64,000 nt of DNA from assembly GCA_963823735.1 (NCBI GenBank), contig CAWGMO010000002.1:1984001-2048000 (forward strand), in the 5' to 3' direction. Each line of letters begins with the position of its first letter. Positions within the stretch are counted from its first letter, which is position 1. The position numbers were made by a program, and so were the translations under genes. Below, one piece after another: positions 41,629 through 53,301 of the stretch. The stretch comes from Actinoallomurus sp963823735 (GTDB lineage: Bacteria > Actinomycetota > Actinomycetes > Streptosporangiales > Streptosporangiaceae). Under the pieces are notes generated by a model that was not told the DNA's origin, made no database searches, and saw only the letters and a program-made list of their open reading frames with translations.

Positions 41629-41870
41629 GACGCCTGCCTCCTGCCGCTGACGTAGGCGACCGGAATGGGCTGGGCGAGCTCCTCTTCCGTGAACTCACCG
41701 AATTCGGCCTGATAGGCCTCCATGTACTCGTCCCATGCATGCTGGCGGATTTTCTCCGCCGCAGCCTCGGACACCCAGCTCGACACACTCATCCCCTTAC
41801 GCTCCGTATCGGCTTTGACGGCAGCGTACAGCTCGGGATCGATGGAGATGGTTACTTTGCGTACACTCAC
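41625..41870 (-). CDS. Ribbon-helix-helix antitoxin (VapB/CopG-like)
   Basis: An 81-residue protein: MSVRKVTISIDPELYAAVKADTERKGMSVSSWVSEAAAEKI is a ribbon-helix-helix DNA-binding fold, followed by an acidic toxin-binding tail (EFGEFTEEELAQP). The GTG at 41870 fits a leaderless mRNA, because TATGAT lies seven bases upstream; an in-frame TTG at 41879 would precede the transcription start. It probably neutralises the PIN toxin and represses the operon through the palindrome at its promoter. Confidence 0.8.
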   Translation of the reverse strand: MSVRKVTISIDPELYAAVKADTERKGMSVSSWVSEAAAEKIRQHAWDEYMEAYQAEFGEFTEEELAQPIPVAYVSGRRQAS

Positions 41871-41879
41871 AGTTACCAA

Positions 41880-41895
41880 TCATACCGCGGTATGA
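41880..41895. promoter_or_regulatory. 16-bp palindromic operator of the toxin-antitoxin operon
   Basis: TCATACCGCGGTATGA is a perfect palindrome. Its right arm (minus strand) overlaps the -10 hexamer TATGAT (41879-41884), so bound antitoxin would block RNA polymerase. Confidence 0.75.
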
Positions 41896-41904
41896 CCGAC
41901 CCGG

Positions 41905-43035
41905 CTAGGACACCTCCTGGAGGGTCTCCAGGGACGGGGACGTGACGTCCGAGTGGCCGGACAGGCGGAGGGTGAGTTCCAGTTCGGCCAGGAGGCAGCG
42001 GAGGACGTGGCGTACGCCCTCCTCGCCCGCCAGGGCCAGGCCGTACACGTACGGGCGGGCCAGCAGGACGGCCTTGGCGCCCATCGCCAGGGCCTTGACC
42101 ACGTCGGCGCCCGTACGGATGCCGCTGTCGAACAGGACGTCGATCTGGTCGCCCACCGCGTGCGTGATCGGCGGGAGGGCGTCCAGGGCGGCGATCGCTC
42201 CGTCGACCTGGCGGCCTCCGTGGTTGGAGACCACGATGCCGTCCATGCCGGCGTCGACGGCACGGCGGGCGTCGTCGGTGTGCTGGATGCCCTTCAGGAC
42301 GATCGGGCCGTCCCAGTGCTCGCGCAGGAACGACAGGTCGTCCCAGGTCAGTGACGGATTGCCGAACATCGACACCCAGTGCAGGATCGGGTTGTCGCCG
42401 GCCTTGTCGGTGAAGACGGGGTCGGCGAAGTAGTTCTGGTTGCCGATGCCGCGCAGGAACGGCAGGTACGCCTGGTCGAGGTCATTCGGGCGCCAGGCGA
42501 GTGTGAAGGTGTCGAGCGTGACGACCAGCGCGGTGTAGCCGGCCTTCTTCGCGCGGGTGATGAAGCTGACCGCCAGGTCGCGGTCGTTCGGCCAGTAGAG
42601 CTGGTACCAGCGCGGGCCGCCGACCTCGGCGACCTCTTCCATGGTGTGCGAGGCGGCCGTGCTCAGGACCATCGGGACGTCCAGTGACTTCGCGGCCGTC
42701 GCGACCGCCAGCTCGCCCTCGGGGTGCACGATGTTCAGCACGCCGACCGGGCCGAGGAGCACGGGCGTGGGCAGCGTGTGGCCGAGTACGCGCGTCGTCA
42801 GGTCGCAGGTCGTGGCGCCGCGCAGCATCTGCGGGACGATCCGCCACCGCCGGAACGCCTCCCGGTTGGCGCGCGCCGTGTCGCCCGTGCCCGCCGAACC
42901 CGCGACATAGCCGTACGCCTGGGTCGGCAGGGTGTCCTTGGCGAGGGCCTCCAGGCGGGTCAGGTCGGTCGGCAGCGGTGGCACGGTGTCGGCGAGGCCG
43001 TTGAGATAGATCTCGTTCTGGAAGTCGGCGTACAT
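41905..43035 (-). CDS. FMN-dependent alpha-hydroxy acid oxidase (lactate 2-monooxygenase-like)
   Basis: A 376-residue TIM-barrel flavoprotein: FRRWRIVPQMLRG, GPVGVLNIVHPEGELAVA, WYQLYWPNDRDLAVSFI, IVLKGIQ (FMN Lys) and VVSNHGGRQVDG with the catalytic His and Arg. The short N-terminus and ARANREAFRRW resemble lactate 2-monooxygenases of mycobacteria and actinomycetes, which turn L-lactate to acetate and CO2. A lactate oxidase or dehydrogenase activity is also possible. Confidence 0.85.
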   Translation of the reverse strand: MYADFQNEIYLNGLADTVPPLPTDLTRLEALAKDTLPTQAYGYVAGSAGTGDTARANREAFRRWRIVPQMLRGATTCDLTTRVLGHTLPTPVLLGPVGVLNIVHPEGELAVATAAKSLDVPMVLSTAASHTMEEVAEVGGPRWYQLYWPNDRDLAVSFITRAKKAGYTALVVTLDTFTLAWRPNDLDQAYLPFLRGIGNQNYFADPVFTDKAGDNPILHWVSMFGNPSLTWDDLSFLREHWDGPIVLKGIQHTDDARRAVDAGMDGIVVSNHGGRQVDGAIAALDALPPITHAVGDQIDVLFDSGIRTGADVVKALAMGAKAVLLARPYVYGLALAGEEGVRHVLRCLLAELELTLRLSGHSDVTSPSLETLQEVS

Positions 43036-43132
43036 TCGGCGCTCCTTTTCGCGGCATGTTCACGCTATCGGGCGCGGCGCGCCGTGGCCTTACGGGCGCG
43101 AGCTGTCGTTGCGACACGCAACAATGGAAGGT

Positions 43133-45643
43133 ATGGCACGACGTGGTACGCAGACCCCTCCCCCGCCGGACTTCGAAGAGAACATCGTCGATGTCGATGT
43201 CTCCGAGGAGATGCGAGGCAGTTATCTCGAGTACGCCTACTCGGTCATTTACCAGCGGGCGCTCCCTGACGCGCGCGACGGCCTGAAGCCGGTCCAGCGC
43301 CGCATCCTCTACTCGATGAACGAGATGGGCCTGCGCCCTGATCGCGGGCACGTCAAGTGCGCCCGTGTCGTCGGCGAGGTGATGGGCAAGCTGCACCCGC
43401 ACGGCGACAGCGCGATCTACGACGCTCTCGTACGGCTCGCGCAGCCGTGGTCGATGCGGATGCAGCTGGTCGACGGGCATGGCAACTTCGGTTCGCTCGG
43501 CGGCGACGACTCCCCCGCCGCCATGCGGTACACCGAGTCCCGCATGTCCCGCGCGGCCGAGCTCATGGTCGCGAGCATCGACGAGGAGACCGTCGACTTC
43601 CGGCCCAACTACGACGGGCAGGAGCTGGAGCCGGAGGTCCTGCCTTCGGCGTACCCGAACCTCCTGGTCAACGGCGGGTCCGGCATCGCGGTCGGCATGG
43701 CCACCAACATGGCGCCGCACAACCTCGGCGAGGTGATCGCCGCCGCCCGCCACCTGATCGCCTTCCCCGAGGCGACCCTCGACGACCTGATGCGCTTCGT
43801 CCCCGGCCCCGACCTGCCGACCGGCGGCAAGATCGTCGGCCTGGAGGGCATCCGCGACGCGTACCAGTCGGGCCGCGGCACCTTCCGCACCCGCGCCACC
43901 ACCCACATCGAGGACGTCACGGCGCGCCGCAAGGGCATCGTCGTGACCGAGCTCCCGTACGCGGTGGGCCCCGAGCGCGTCGTGGCGAAGATCAAGGATC
44001 TCGTCAACGCGAAGAAGATCTCCGGCATCGCCGACCTGAAGGACCTCACCGACCGGCAGCAGGGCCTGCGCCTGGTCATCGAGATCAAGAACGGCTTCCA
44101 CCCCGAGGCCGTACTGGAGGAGCTCTACCGGCTGACGCCGATGGAGGAGACCTTCGGCATCAACAACGTGACGCTGGTCGACGGCCAGCCGCGCACGCTC
44201 GGCCTGCGCGAGCTGCTCCAGGTCTACATCGACCACCGCATCGAGGTCGTACGCCGCCGGAGCATGTTCCGCCGCAAGAAGCGGCAGGACCGCCTGCACC
44301 TCGTCGACGGCCTCGTCACCGCGCTGCTCAACATCGACGAGGTCATCCGGGTCATTCGCGAGAGCGACGACTCCTCCGTCGCCAAGACGGGCCTCATGGA
44401 GGGCTTCGAGCTGTCGGAGATCCAGGCGCAGTACATCCTGGACACCCCGCTGCGCCGTCTCACCAAGTTCGACAAGCTCGAACTCGACAAGGAGAAGAAG
44501 AAGCTCACCAGGGAGATCGCGGCGCTGACCGCGATCCTGGAGTCCGAGCCCAAGCTCCGCAAGCTGGTCTCCGACGAGCTGGCCGAGGTGTCGGCCGAGT
44601 TCGCCACCCCTCGTCGTACGGTCCTGCTGGAGTCCTCCGGTCAGACCAAGACGGCGGCCGTGCCGCTCGAGGTCGCCGACGACCCGTGCTACGTGCTGCT
44701 GTCCTCCACCGGCCTGCTGGCCCGCACCACCAGCGTCGAGCCGCTGCCCGCCGAGGGCGGCCGGTCCGCGCACGACGTGATCGTCTCGACGGTCGCCACG
44801 TCCGCCCGCGCCGAGCTCGGCGTCGTCACCAGCGCGGGCCGCCTGATCCGCTGCGACGTGATAGACCTTCCGATGATGCCGCCGTCGGCGTCCCCGCCGT
44901 CACTGGCCGGCGGCGCCGCGCTGAGCGAGTTCATCTCCGCGCTGCAACCGGACGAGACCGTCGTCGGCCTGACGTCCCTCGACAACGGCCTGACGCTCGG
45001 CACCGAGCAGGGCGTGGTCAAACGCGTCGCTCCCGACTACCCGAAGAGCTTCGACGACTTCGAGATCATCGGGCTCAAGGAGGGCGACCGGGTCGTCCGC
45101 GCGTTCCAGCTGGAGTCCGAGGACCACGACCTGGTCTTCATCACCGGCGACGCCCAGTTGCTCCGCTTCCCGGCCTCGTCCGTACGCCCCCAGGGCCGCG
45201 CCGCGGGCGGCATGGCCGGCATCCGGCTGTCCCCCGGCACCAAGGTCATCTGGTTCGGCGCCCTGAACCCCGACCGCCCGTCCGTGGTCGCCACCGTCGC
45301 GGGCAGCTCAACGGCCCTCCCGGGCACCCAGACCGGCGCCGCCAAGGTCGCCGACTACGCCGACTTCCCCCCGAAGGGCAGGGCGACCGGCGGCGTACGA
45401 GCCCACCGCTTCCTCAAGGGCGAGGACGTCCTGCTGATGGCCTGGGCCGGCCCGACCCCGATGAAGGCCTGCGGCCCGACCGGAAAGCCGTTGGACCTCA
45501 CGATGGAACCCGGCCGCCGCGACGGCTCCGGCGTGAGACTCCCCTTCCCCATCACGGCCCTGGGTGGCCCCGTCCGCACCGACCCCCTGCCGGAACCGGC
45601 CGCGCCGGAGACGGAGGAGCCCCCGTCGTCCGAGACGGAGTAG
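43133..45643 (+). CDS. parC: DNA topoisomerase IV/gyrase-type subunit A
   Basis: An 836-residue type IIA topoisomerase subunit. Active Tyr133 lies in AMRYTESRMS; SYLEYAYSVIYQRALPDARDGLKPVQRRILY and GEVMGKLHPHGDSAIYD are family motifs. The C-terminal beta-pinwheel carries only degenerate GyrA-like boxes (PQGRAAGGMAGIRL). Together with the parE-type gene at 48937-51030 it corresponds to the second topoisomerase pair of actinomycetes rather than GyrA. ATG 43133 follows ggaaggt. Confidence 0.9.
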   Translation: MARRGTQTPPPPDFEENIVDVDVSEEMRGSYLEYAYSVIYQRALPDARDGLKPVQRRILYSMNEMGLRPDRGHVKCARVVGEVMGKLHPHGDSAIYDALVRLAQPWSMRMQLVDGHGNFGSLGGDDSPAAMRYTESRMSRAAELMVASIDEETVDFRPNYDGQELEPEVLPSAYPNLLVNGGSGIAVGMATNMAPHNLGEVIAAARHLIAFPEATLDDLMRFVPGPDLPTGGKIVGLEGIRDAYQSGRGTFRTRATTHIEDVTARRKGIVVTELPYAVGPERVVAKIKDLVNAKKISGIADLKDLTDRQQGLRLVIEIKNGFHPEAVLEELYRLTPMEETFGINNVTLVDGQPRTLGLRELLQVYIDHRIEVVRRRSMFRRKKRQDRLHLVDGLVTALLNIDEVIRVIRESDDSSVAKTGLMEGFELSEIQAQYILDTPLRRLTKFDKLELDKEKKKLTREIAALTAILESEPKLRKLVSDELAEVSAEFATPRRTVLLESSGQTKTAAVPLEVADDPCYVLLSSTGLLARTTSVEPLPAEGGRSAHDVIVSTVATSARAELGVVTSAGRLIRCDVIDLPMMPPSASPPSLAGGAALSEFISALQPDETVVGLTSLDNGLTLGTEQGVVKRVAPDYPKSFDDFEIIGLKEGDRVVRAFQLESEDHDLVFITGDAQLLRFPASSVRPQGRAAGGMAGIRLSPGTKVIWFGALNPDRPSVVATVAGSSTALPGTQTGAAKVADYADFPPKGRATGGVRAHRFLKGEDVLLMAWAGPTPMKACGPTGKPLDLTMEPGRRDGSGVRLPFPITALGGPVRTDPLPEPAAPETEEPPSSETE

Positions 45644-45665
45644 GCGGCAGGAGACGATGACGTAC

Positions 45666-45694
45666 GGCCGGGCTCGCGCCAAGCGAGCCCGGCC
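45666..45694 (+). terminator. Terminator after parC
   Basis: GGCCGGGCTCGC, a 5-base loop, GCGAGCCCGGCC: a perfect 12-bp stem 22 bases past the parC stop, followed by acgttcttgt. Confidence 0.8.
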
Positions 45695-46065
45695 ACGTTC
45701 TTGTACGGCGGCAGGGGCCGGCCGTCACGTGCCAGGCTCCGATGCGGACGCGGTCTCGCGCTCGGTGCGGGGCGGTGAGCGGCTTGAGATGACGACACGG
45801 CACGGCCTCGACGGCGTATTCGCGACGGCCTACGTGTGGTGTTCCGCGCAGGCCCTTCAGCGGCCGACGGCCATGGCTGAGGGTCGCGCCGGATACGGAG
45901 CCTGGACGCGCTCTCGTACGGCTGCGCCTGGGATGTCCTGCCAGCGCCGCTACGTCCCCCCGGACGTGCTCCCGGCCATGTCTAGATTGTTGTTCGTGCG
46001 CCTTTCGGCGCGTCCCCCCGGACGTGTTTCAGCGTGACGGCCTCCCGCCACACCTCAAGCACGCG
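45695..46065. other. Stretch without a recognised gene
   Basis: About 370 bases between the parC terminator and a minus-strand gene. Several frames are open but none has a good RBS, codon pattern or recognisable sequence. Nothing else was found. Confidence 0.5.
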
Positions 46066-46422
46066 TCAGCGGCGCAGGGGCTGTTCGCCGTCGCGCTGGG
46101 CCGGGATTCTGGGGTGTTCGGCCATCGCGGCGATGGCCTCCAGGAGGTCTTCGGGTTTGCCGCCGGCTTCTTCGTAGTGCCAGAACCGTACGATCCGTTC
46201 GGCGGCCTCGGGCAGGCGGAACTCCTCGTCGGAGAAGTTGCCGCCGGATGAGAGGCGGGTGAGGACGGGGGCGTCCTCGGGGAGGTCGGCCGCGTACGCG
46301 GCGGCGTTGAGGAGGGCGATCGCGCTGCGCGCGTTGCGGCCCTCGTCGCGCTCGTCGGCGCGGTTCAGTCGCCACCATGCGTAACGGCGGAGGCATTCAG
46401 CGATCATGGAGGTCTTTCGCAC
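46066..46422 (-). CDS. Hypothetical protein
   Basis: A 118-residue soluble, helical, Ala/Glu-rich protein (MRKTSMIAECLRRYAWWRLN, ARSAIALLNAAAYAADLPED, EDLLEAIAAMAEHP). The GTG at 46422 is chosen because aaggag lies seven bases upstream. No family recognised. It follows the response regulator operon on the same strand by 159 bases. Confidence 0.6.
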   Translation of the reverse strand: MRKTSMIAECLRRYAWWRLNRADERDEGRNARSAIALLNAAAYAADLPEDAPVLTRLSSGGNFSDEEFRLPEAAERIVRFWHYEEAGGKPEDLLEAIAAMAEHPRIPAQRDGEQPLRR

Positions 46423-46581
46423 GCTGCTTCTCCTTGAGGAAAGCATTCACATAGATCCATAACGCACAGTAGTCGAATGATCACCTCTTGTCATCGTCCG
46501 TCGCCCTGCGCCACGCCAACGTGCACGCTTTTTAAGCCCCCCAGCAGGGGAAACATCGCGCTATGGGCCCACAAGGAGCGG

Positions 46582-47235
46582 TCAGCCCGGCTCGGCCAAG
46601 CCCTTCCGGTACGCGTACGTAACGGCCTGGGCCCGGTCGCGTACGCCCGTCTTGGCGAAGAGGTTGTTGATGTGGGTCTTCACGGTCGCGCCGCTGATGA
46701 AGAGCTCACGGGCGATCTCGGTGTTCGAGCGGCCGCCCGCGATCAGCCGGAGGACCTCCGCCTCGCGCTGGGTCAGGCCGTCCGGGAGGTCGCCGCGGCG
46801 GCGGGACGGCTGGGTGCCGGTGGCGAGGGCGTCGACGAGGCGGCGTTGTACGGACGGGGCGAGCTGTGCCTCTCCGTCGCGTACGGCGTCGATGGCGCGG
46901 GCGATCTCGTCGGCGCCGGCGTCCTTGGTGAGGTAGCCGCGCGCGCCGGCCTGGAGGGCGGCGAAGACCGACTCGTCGTCGCTGTACGTGGTGAGGACGA
47001 CGATCTGGACGGCCGGGTGCGCGGCCTTGATGCGGCGGGTGGCCTCGACGCCGTCCACGCGCGGCATGCGGAGGTCCATCAGCACGACGTCCGGGACGTG
47101 CTCGTCGACGAGCCGCACGGCGTCCTCTCCGTCCTTGGCGGCGCCGACGACCTCGATGCCCGGGAGCAGGCCGAGGAGCAGCACGAGCCCGTCGCGTACG
47201 ACGGTCTGGTCGTCGACCACGAGCACCCTGGTCAC
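46582..47235 (-). CDS. Two-component response regulator, NarL/LuxR type
   Basis: A 217-residue regulator: receiver TRVLVVDDQTVVRDGL with phospho-Asp in VVLMDLRMPRVDG, LTTYS and YLTKDAG; LuxR HTH LTQREAEVLRLIAGGRSNTEIAREL...VKTHINNL. The GTG start follows aaagggaacgcc, 11 bases after the kinase stop. Last gene of a three-gene operon. Confidence 0.93.
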   Translation of the reverse strand: MTRVLVVDDQTVVRDGLVLLLGLLPGIEVVGAAKDGEDAVRLVDEHVPDVVLMDLRMPRVDGVEATRRIKAAHPAVQIVVLTTYSDDESVFAALQAGARGYLTKDAGADEIARAIDAVRDGEAQLAPSVQRRLVDALATGTQPSRRRGDLPDGLTQREAEVLRLIAGGRSNTEIARELFISGATVKTHINNLFAKTGVRDRAQAVTYAYRKGLAEPG

Positions 47236-47246
47236 GGCGTTCCCTT

Positions 47247-48374
47247 TCACAGTCGCACTCTGAGCAGGACGCGGAAGCCGTCCCCGGCGGGACCGGCTTC
47301 GAGTGTCCCGCCGATCAGTTCGGCGCGTTCGCGCATTCCGACGAGGCCGTATCCGCCGCCGCTCTCGGCCAGCGGGCCGGGCCGCTCGGTGCCGCCCGTG
47401 TCGGTGACGTCCAGCTCGCACCATCCGCCGTCGCGCCGCAGGGTGATCGCCACGTCGGCGCCCGGGGCGTGCTTGCGGACGTTGGTCAGCGCCTCCTGGG
47501 CCGTACGGATCACGGCGAGCCCGGCCTTCGGCGGGAGCTCGCCGGGGTGCCCGTCGATGCCGACCTCGCAGCGGGCGTCGGCCAGCGTACGGTGCTCGCC
47601 GGCGAGTTCCTGGAGGACCTCGTCGATCGGCGGGATGTCGCCCCGCAGGGTGGCGAGCGCCCTCCGCGTCTCCTCCAGGCCGCTTCGCGCCAGGCCGCGC
47701 GCGCGTTCGACGCGTTCGAGGGCCTCGTCCGTACGGCCGCCGACGATCAGCAGCCGGGCGCCCTCCAGGTGCACCAGCTGGGCGGACAGCGAGTGGGCGA
47801 GGACGTCGTGGATCTCGCGGGCGATGTGGGAGCGCTCGGCGAGGATGAGGTTCTCCTGTTCGGTCAGCCGGGCGCTCTCGCGCACCGCCCCGGCGCGTAC
47901 GGCGGCGAACATCCCGATCAGGCCGACGATCGTCCACAGCTCCCCTGGCTGGCGGTGCTGGAGGAGGATCGTGACGAACATCCCGGCCGCCGTGAAGGCG
48001 AGCACCGGGACCGACCTGCGCAGCGGCGTGGTCACGGCGCAGAACCCGCACGCCGCGAAGAGGAGCGCGCTGCCGGGCCGGTCCGCGGCGAAGGCGTACA
48101 CCGGGACCCCGACGACGGCCGCGACCGCGTAGAAGACCTCCTCGTACGGCGTGCGGCACGCGTGCACGAACAGGCTGGCCGCGAGGCAGCCGACCGAGAC
48201 GAGGACCCCGGCGGTGAAGAGGAGGTCGCCGGTGGCGAGCCCGAGCCTGGGGTGGTCCGGTCCGCGGAGCATCGCGAAGGTGTACCAGAGCAGCCCGGCC
48301 CCGATGAGGGCGCTGCGTACGGCGGACCTCTCACCGCGCCGTGGATGGCGGGTGAGGGTCCGCAGGTCTCCCAT
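47247..48374 (-). CDS. Sensor histidine kinase, NarL-type (HisKA_3)
   Basis: A 375-residue membrane kinase: five to six TM segments in residues 20-150, phospho-acceptor His189 in SHIAREIHDVLAHSLSAQL, ATPase motifs VIRTAQEALTNVRKHAPGA and GGGYGLVGMRERA. The start overlaps the stop of the upstream membrane protein gene (TGATG). Signal unknown. Confidence 0.92.
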   Translation of the reverse strand: MGDLRTLTRHPRRGERSAVRSALIGAGLLWYTFAMLRGPDHPRLGLATGDLLFTAGVLVSVGCLAASLFVHACRTPYEEVFYAVAAVVGVPVYAFAADRPGSALLFAACGFCAVTTPLRRSVPVLAFTAAGMFVTILLQHRQPGELWTIVGLIGMFAAVRAGAVRESARLTEQENLILAERSHIAREIHDVLAHSLSAQLVHLEGARLLIVGGRTDEALERVERARGLARSGLEETRRALATLRGDIPPIDEVLQELAGEHRTLADARCEVGIDGHPGELPPKAGLAVIRTAQEALTNVRKHAPGADVAITLRRDGGWCELDVTDTGGTERPGPLAESGGGYGLVGMRERAELIGGTLEAGPAGDGFRVLLRVRL

Positions 48375-48850
48375 CACGGGTAAACGCTAACCCTCGTGGG
48401 GAGCGCGCGGACCCGCCAGGAGATGACGGCGTTCTGGGCGAGCAGCCACACCGCGGCCGAGACCATGATCGCGGCGCTTCCGGCGTGGACGCCGGCCGCG
48501 TACCCGAGGGCGACGAGGCCGCCCCGGGTCGCGATGGACAGCAGGAACACGCCGAACGTCGTCCAGGTGCCCTTGCTCCACGCCGAGCCGCCGGTGTCGC
48601 GCCAGACGCGCATGGTCGCGCCGAGACCGATGCCGAGCAGCCCCGCGACGACGATCTCGGCGGCCAGCAGGACCGCGCTCAGACCGGTGTGCCGAGTGTC
48701 GATGGCACCGCCCTGCGCGAACCCGATGACCGCGATGACGACCGGGAGGACCCACAGCTTCCGCATGTCGATGGGACGCGCCAGGAAACGGCGGACGATG
48801 ACGAACGCCACGACGGCGGCGATCAGGACGGCGTTGATGACCTCATGCAT
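48374..48850 (-). CDS. Small integral membrane protein linked to the two-component system
   Basis: A 158-residue protein with about five TM segments (VINAVLIAAVVAFVIVRRFL, LWVLPVVIAVIGFAQGG, AVLLAAEIVVAGLLGIGLGA), reminiscent of DUF1453/CcdC-like proteins; RRFLARPIDMRKLWVLPVV fits this. It is the first gene of an operon with the kinase and regulator and could modulate sensing. No RBS is visible before the ATG; TAGCGT seven bases upstream would allow a leaderless mRNA. Confidence 0.7.
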   Translation of the reverse strand: MHEVINAVLIAAVVAFVIVRRFLARPIDMRKLWVLPVVIAVIGFAQGGAIDTRHTGLSAVLLAAEIVVAGLLGIGLGATMRVWRDTGGSAWSKGTWTTFGVFLLSIATRGGLVALGYAAGVHAGSAAIMVSAAVWLLAQNAVISWRVRALPTRVSVYP

Positions 48851-48936
48851 GACGTCGACGCTAGAGATCGGCGCCCCGGCGAGGATCGGAGCCGGGTTGG
48901 AGGTTCGGTGTGTCCACCCGAGGGTGGACACACCGG

Positions 48937-51030
<2,094 letters not shown>

Positions 51031-51197
51031 CGCTTGGCTCCTCGGGGGTAGAACGTGCGGCAGCAGGCTACCCGGCGGTGGCGACACTATGCCGACAGGC
51101 GCGCCGTTCCGTCCCTCGCCCACCCTGAGATGTAGATTGCCAAACTCCACCCGTGGTGTCTGGATAAACGGCCAATGTCGGCCCTAATGTCCGTGCC

Positions 51198-52100
51198 ATG
51201 TCCACCACGATTGTCGCCACTGACCTGCGCAAGCGCTACGGCGACGTAAAAGCCGTCGACGGTGTCTCGCTGACCGTCGAAGACGGCGAGTTCTTCGGAA
51301 TCCTCGGCCCGAACGGTGCCGGAAAGACAACGACACTCGAACTCATCGAAGGCCTCCGTGAGGCCGACGGTGGCGAGATCTCGGTGTTCGGGGAGTCCCC
51401 GTGGCCCCGCAACCCCGCCCTGCTGCCCCGCATCGGCGTGCAGCTCCAGGCATCGTCCTTCTTCGAACGTCTCACGGCGCGTGAGCAGTTGCGGACGTTC
51501 GGCTCGCTGTACGGCGTGCCGGGCCGCAAGGCCGACGGGATGCTTGAGGTCGTCGGGCTCACCGACAAGGCCGACACTCAGGTCGAGAAGCTGTCCGGCG
51601 GCCAGGTGCAGCGGCTGTCGATCGCGTGCGCCCTCGTGCACGAGCCGGAGCTGGTCTTCCTCGACGAGCCCACGGCCGCCCTCGACCCGCAGGCGCGGCG
51701 GAACCTCTGGGACGTCCTGCGCGACATCAACACCGACGGCCGGACGATCGTGCTGACGACGCACTACATGGACGAGGCCGAGATCCTCTGCGACCGCGTC
51801 GCGATCATCGACGGCGGCCGGATCCTGCGGAGCGGGACGCCGGCCGAGCTCGTACGCGACCTGGGCGCCGCGGCGCGCGTGAGCGTGTCCAGCGGCGCGC
51901 TGAGCGCCGAGGACGCGCGTGCCCTTCCCGGGGCCGAAGAGGTGACCGACGACCAGGTCTCCCTGACGATCACCACGCATGAGGCCGCTCTCGTCGTCAA
52001 GGCGCTCGCCGAGCGCGGGGCGCTGGAAGGCGTTCAGATCAAGGGCGCGACCCTCGAGGACGTCTTCCTCGACCTGACCGGACGGGAGTACCGGGCATGA
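51198..52100 (+). CDS. ABC transporter ATP-binding protein
   Basis: A 300-residue ABC-2 type ATPase: Walker A GPNGAGKTTT, signature EKLSGGQVQRLSIACAL, Walker B LVFLDEPTAALDP, H-loop LTTHYMDEAE, and a C-terminal regulatory region ending TLEDVFLDLTGREYRA, as in drug- or lipid-export (DrrA/NodI-like) ATPases. It overlaps the permease gene by four bases. Divergent from parE. Confidence 0.93.
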   Translation: MSTTIVATDLRKRYGDVKAVDGVSLTVEDGEFFGILGPNGAGKTTTLELIEGLREADGGEISVFGESPWPRNPALLPRIGVQLQASSFFERLTAREQLRTFGSLYGVPGRKADGMLEVVGLTDKADTQVEKLSGGQVQRLSIACALVHEPELVFLDEPTAALDPQARRNLWDVLRDINTDGRTIVLTTHYMDEAEILCDRVAIIDGGRILRSGTPAELVRDLGAAARVSVSSGALSAEDARALPGAEEVTDDQVSLTITTHEAALVVKALAERGALEGVQIKGATLEDVFLDLTGREYRA

Positions 52101-53161
52101 GCAGTTTCCGCAGCCTGGCGGGCGCGATGTTCCTGGGGTTCCGCCGCGACCGTGGCGTGCTGTTCTTCACGATCGCCCTCCCGCTCTTCTTCCTGCTCAT
52201 CATCGGCGGCCTGTTCGCGCGCCAGTCGACGCCGAAGTCGAGCATGCTGGAGATCGGCTCGGTGCCGGTCGTGGACCAGATACCGGCCGCCCAGCGCGCC
52301 GAGCTGGGCAAATCCATGAAGATCACCAAGATCTCGGACCGCGCCGCGGCGCTGAACAAGGTCAAGAAGGGCGACTACGACGCCGCACTGGAACAGAGCG
52401 GCGGCCAGGTCGTCATCCACTACTCCGCCGCGGACCAGGTCAAGTCCGGTACGGCGCAGGGGCAGGTCAACGCGCTCGTGGAGGCGGCGAACCAGGCCGC
52501 GTCCGGGACGGCGCCGAAGTACCGGCTCCAGTCACAGCAGGTCGAGGACAAGAGCCTCAAGGCGATCCAGTACATAACCCCGGGTCTGCTCGGCTGGGCG
52601 CTGGCCGCGGCGGGCATGTTCGGCGCGTCCACCACACTCGTCACATGGCGCACCAAAGGCATCCTGCGCCGCCTCCGTCTCTCGCCCGTCCCGATCCGTA
52701 CGGTGCTCGCCGCGCGGGTGACCGTCAGCCTCGGGATCGCGCTCGTCCAGACGGCCCTGTTCATCGGTGTGGCGACACTGCCGGTGTTCGGGCTGAAACT
52801 GTCGCACTCCTGGTGGATGGCGATCCCGATGGTCCTGTGCGGGGTGCTGTCGTTCCTGGCGATCGGGATGCTCGTCGGCGCGTGGGCCAAGACCCAGGAG
52901 TCCGCACAGGCCGTCACGCAGATGATCGTGCTGCCGATGGCATTCCTCGGCGGGTCGTTCTTCCCGATCGACCAGGCGCCCCGCTGGCTGCGGGTGGTAA
53001 CCGAAATCTTCCCTCTACGCCACCTCAACGACGGGATGCTGAAAGTGTTGGCGCGCGGCGACGGACCGGCTTCGGTACTGCCCGAAATGGGGATCCTGCT
53101 GGCATTCGCCCTTGTAGCGACGGTGCTCGCCGTTCGCATCTTCCGCTGGGAACAAATCTGA
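52097..53161 (+). CDS. ABC-2 type transporter permease
   Basis: A 354-residue permease: TM1 VLFFTIALPLFFLLIIGGLFA, a large extracytoplasmic loop (about residues 40-165), and five TM segments in the C-terminal half (GLLGWALAAAGMFGASTTLV, PMVLCGVLSFLAIGMLVGAW, MIVLPMAFLGGSFFPIDQAP). It forms an exporter with the preceding ATPase; the substrate could be a drug, lipid or peptide. Confidence 0.9.
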   Translation: MSSFRSLAGAMFLGFRRDRGVLFFTIALPLFFLLIIGGLFARQSTPKSSMLEIGSVPVVDQIPAAQRAELGKSMKITKISDRAAALNKVKKGDYDAALEQSGGQVVIHYSAADQVKSGTAQGQVNALVEAANQAASGTAPKYRLQSQQVEDKSLKAIQYITPGLLGWALAAAGMFGASTTLVTWRTKGILRRLRLSPVPIRTVLAARVTVSLGIALVQTALFIGVATLPVFGLKLSHSWWMAIPMVLCGVLSFLAIGMLVGAWAKTQESAQAVTQMIVLPMAFLGGSFFPIDQAPRWLRVVTEIFPLRHLNDGMLKVLARGDGPASVLPEMGILLAFALVATVLAVRIFRWEQI

Positions 53162-53301
53162 CTTTGGGCACCAGAGTGACCTTTGTCACCTCGATGCCTA
53201 TTCCGCTCTCGGCGTACACAGAACCCGCATGGGAAGCCTCACGTCCGGTTAGATGTTGTCCTAAGCGACCGACCCCCGAGACCCGAGACGAGGAAGGCGA
53301 C

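Noticed and set aside
42482..44773. Minus-strand frame of about 760 codons opposite parC
   Set aside because: Antisense shadow of the topoisomerase gene with composition typical of the opposite strand of high-GC genes.
43357..45660. Second plus-strand frame inside parC
   Set aside because: Arg/Pro-rich shadow frame with no motif; parC is complete in the other frame.
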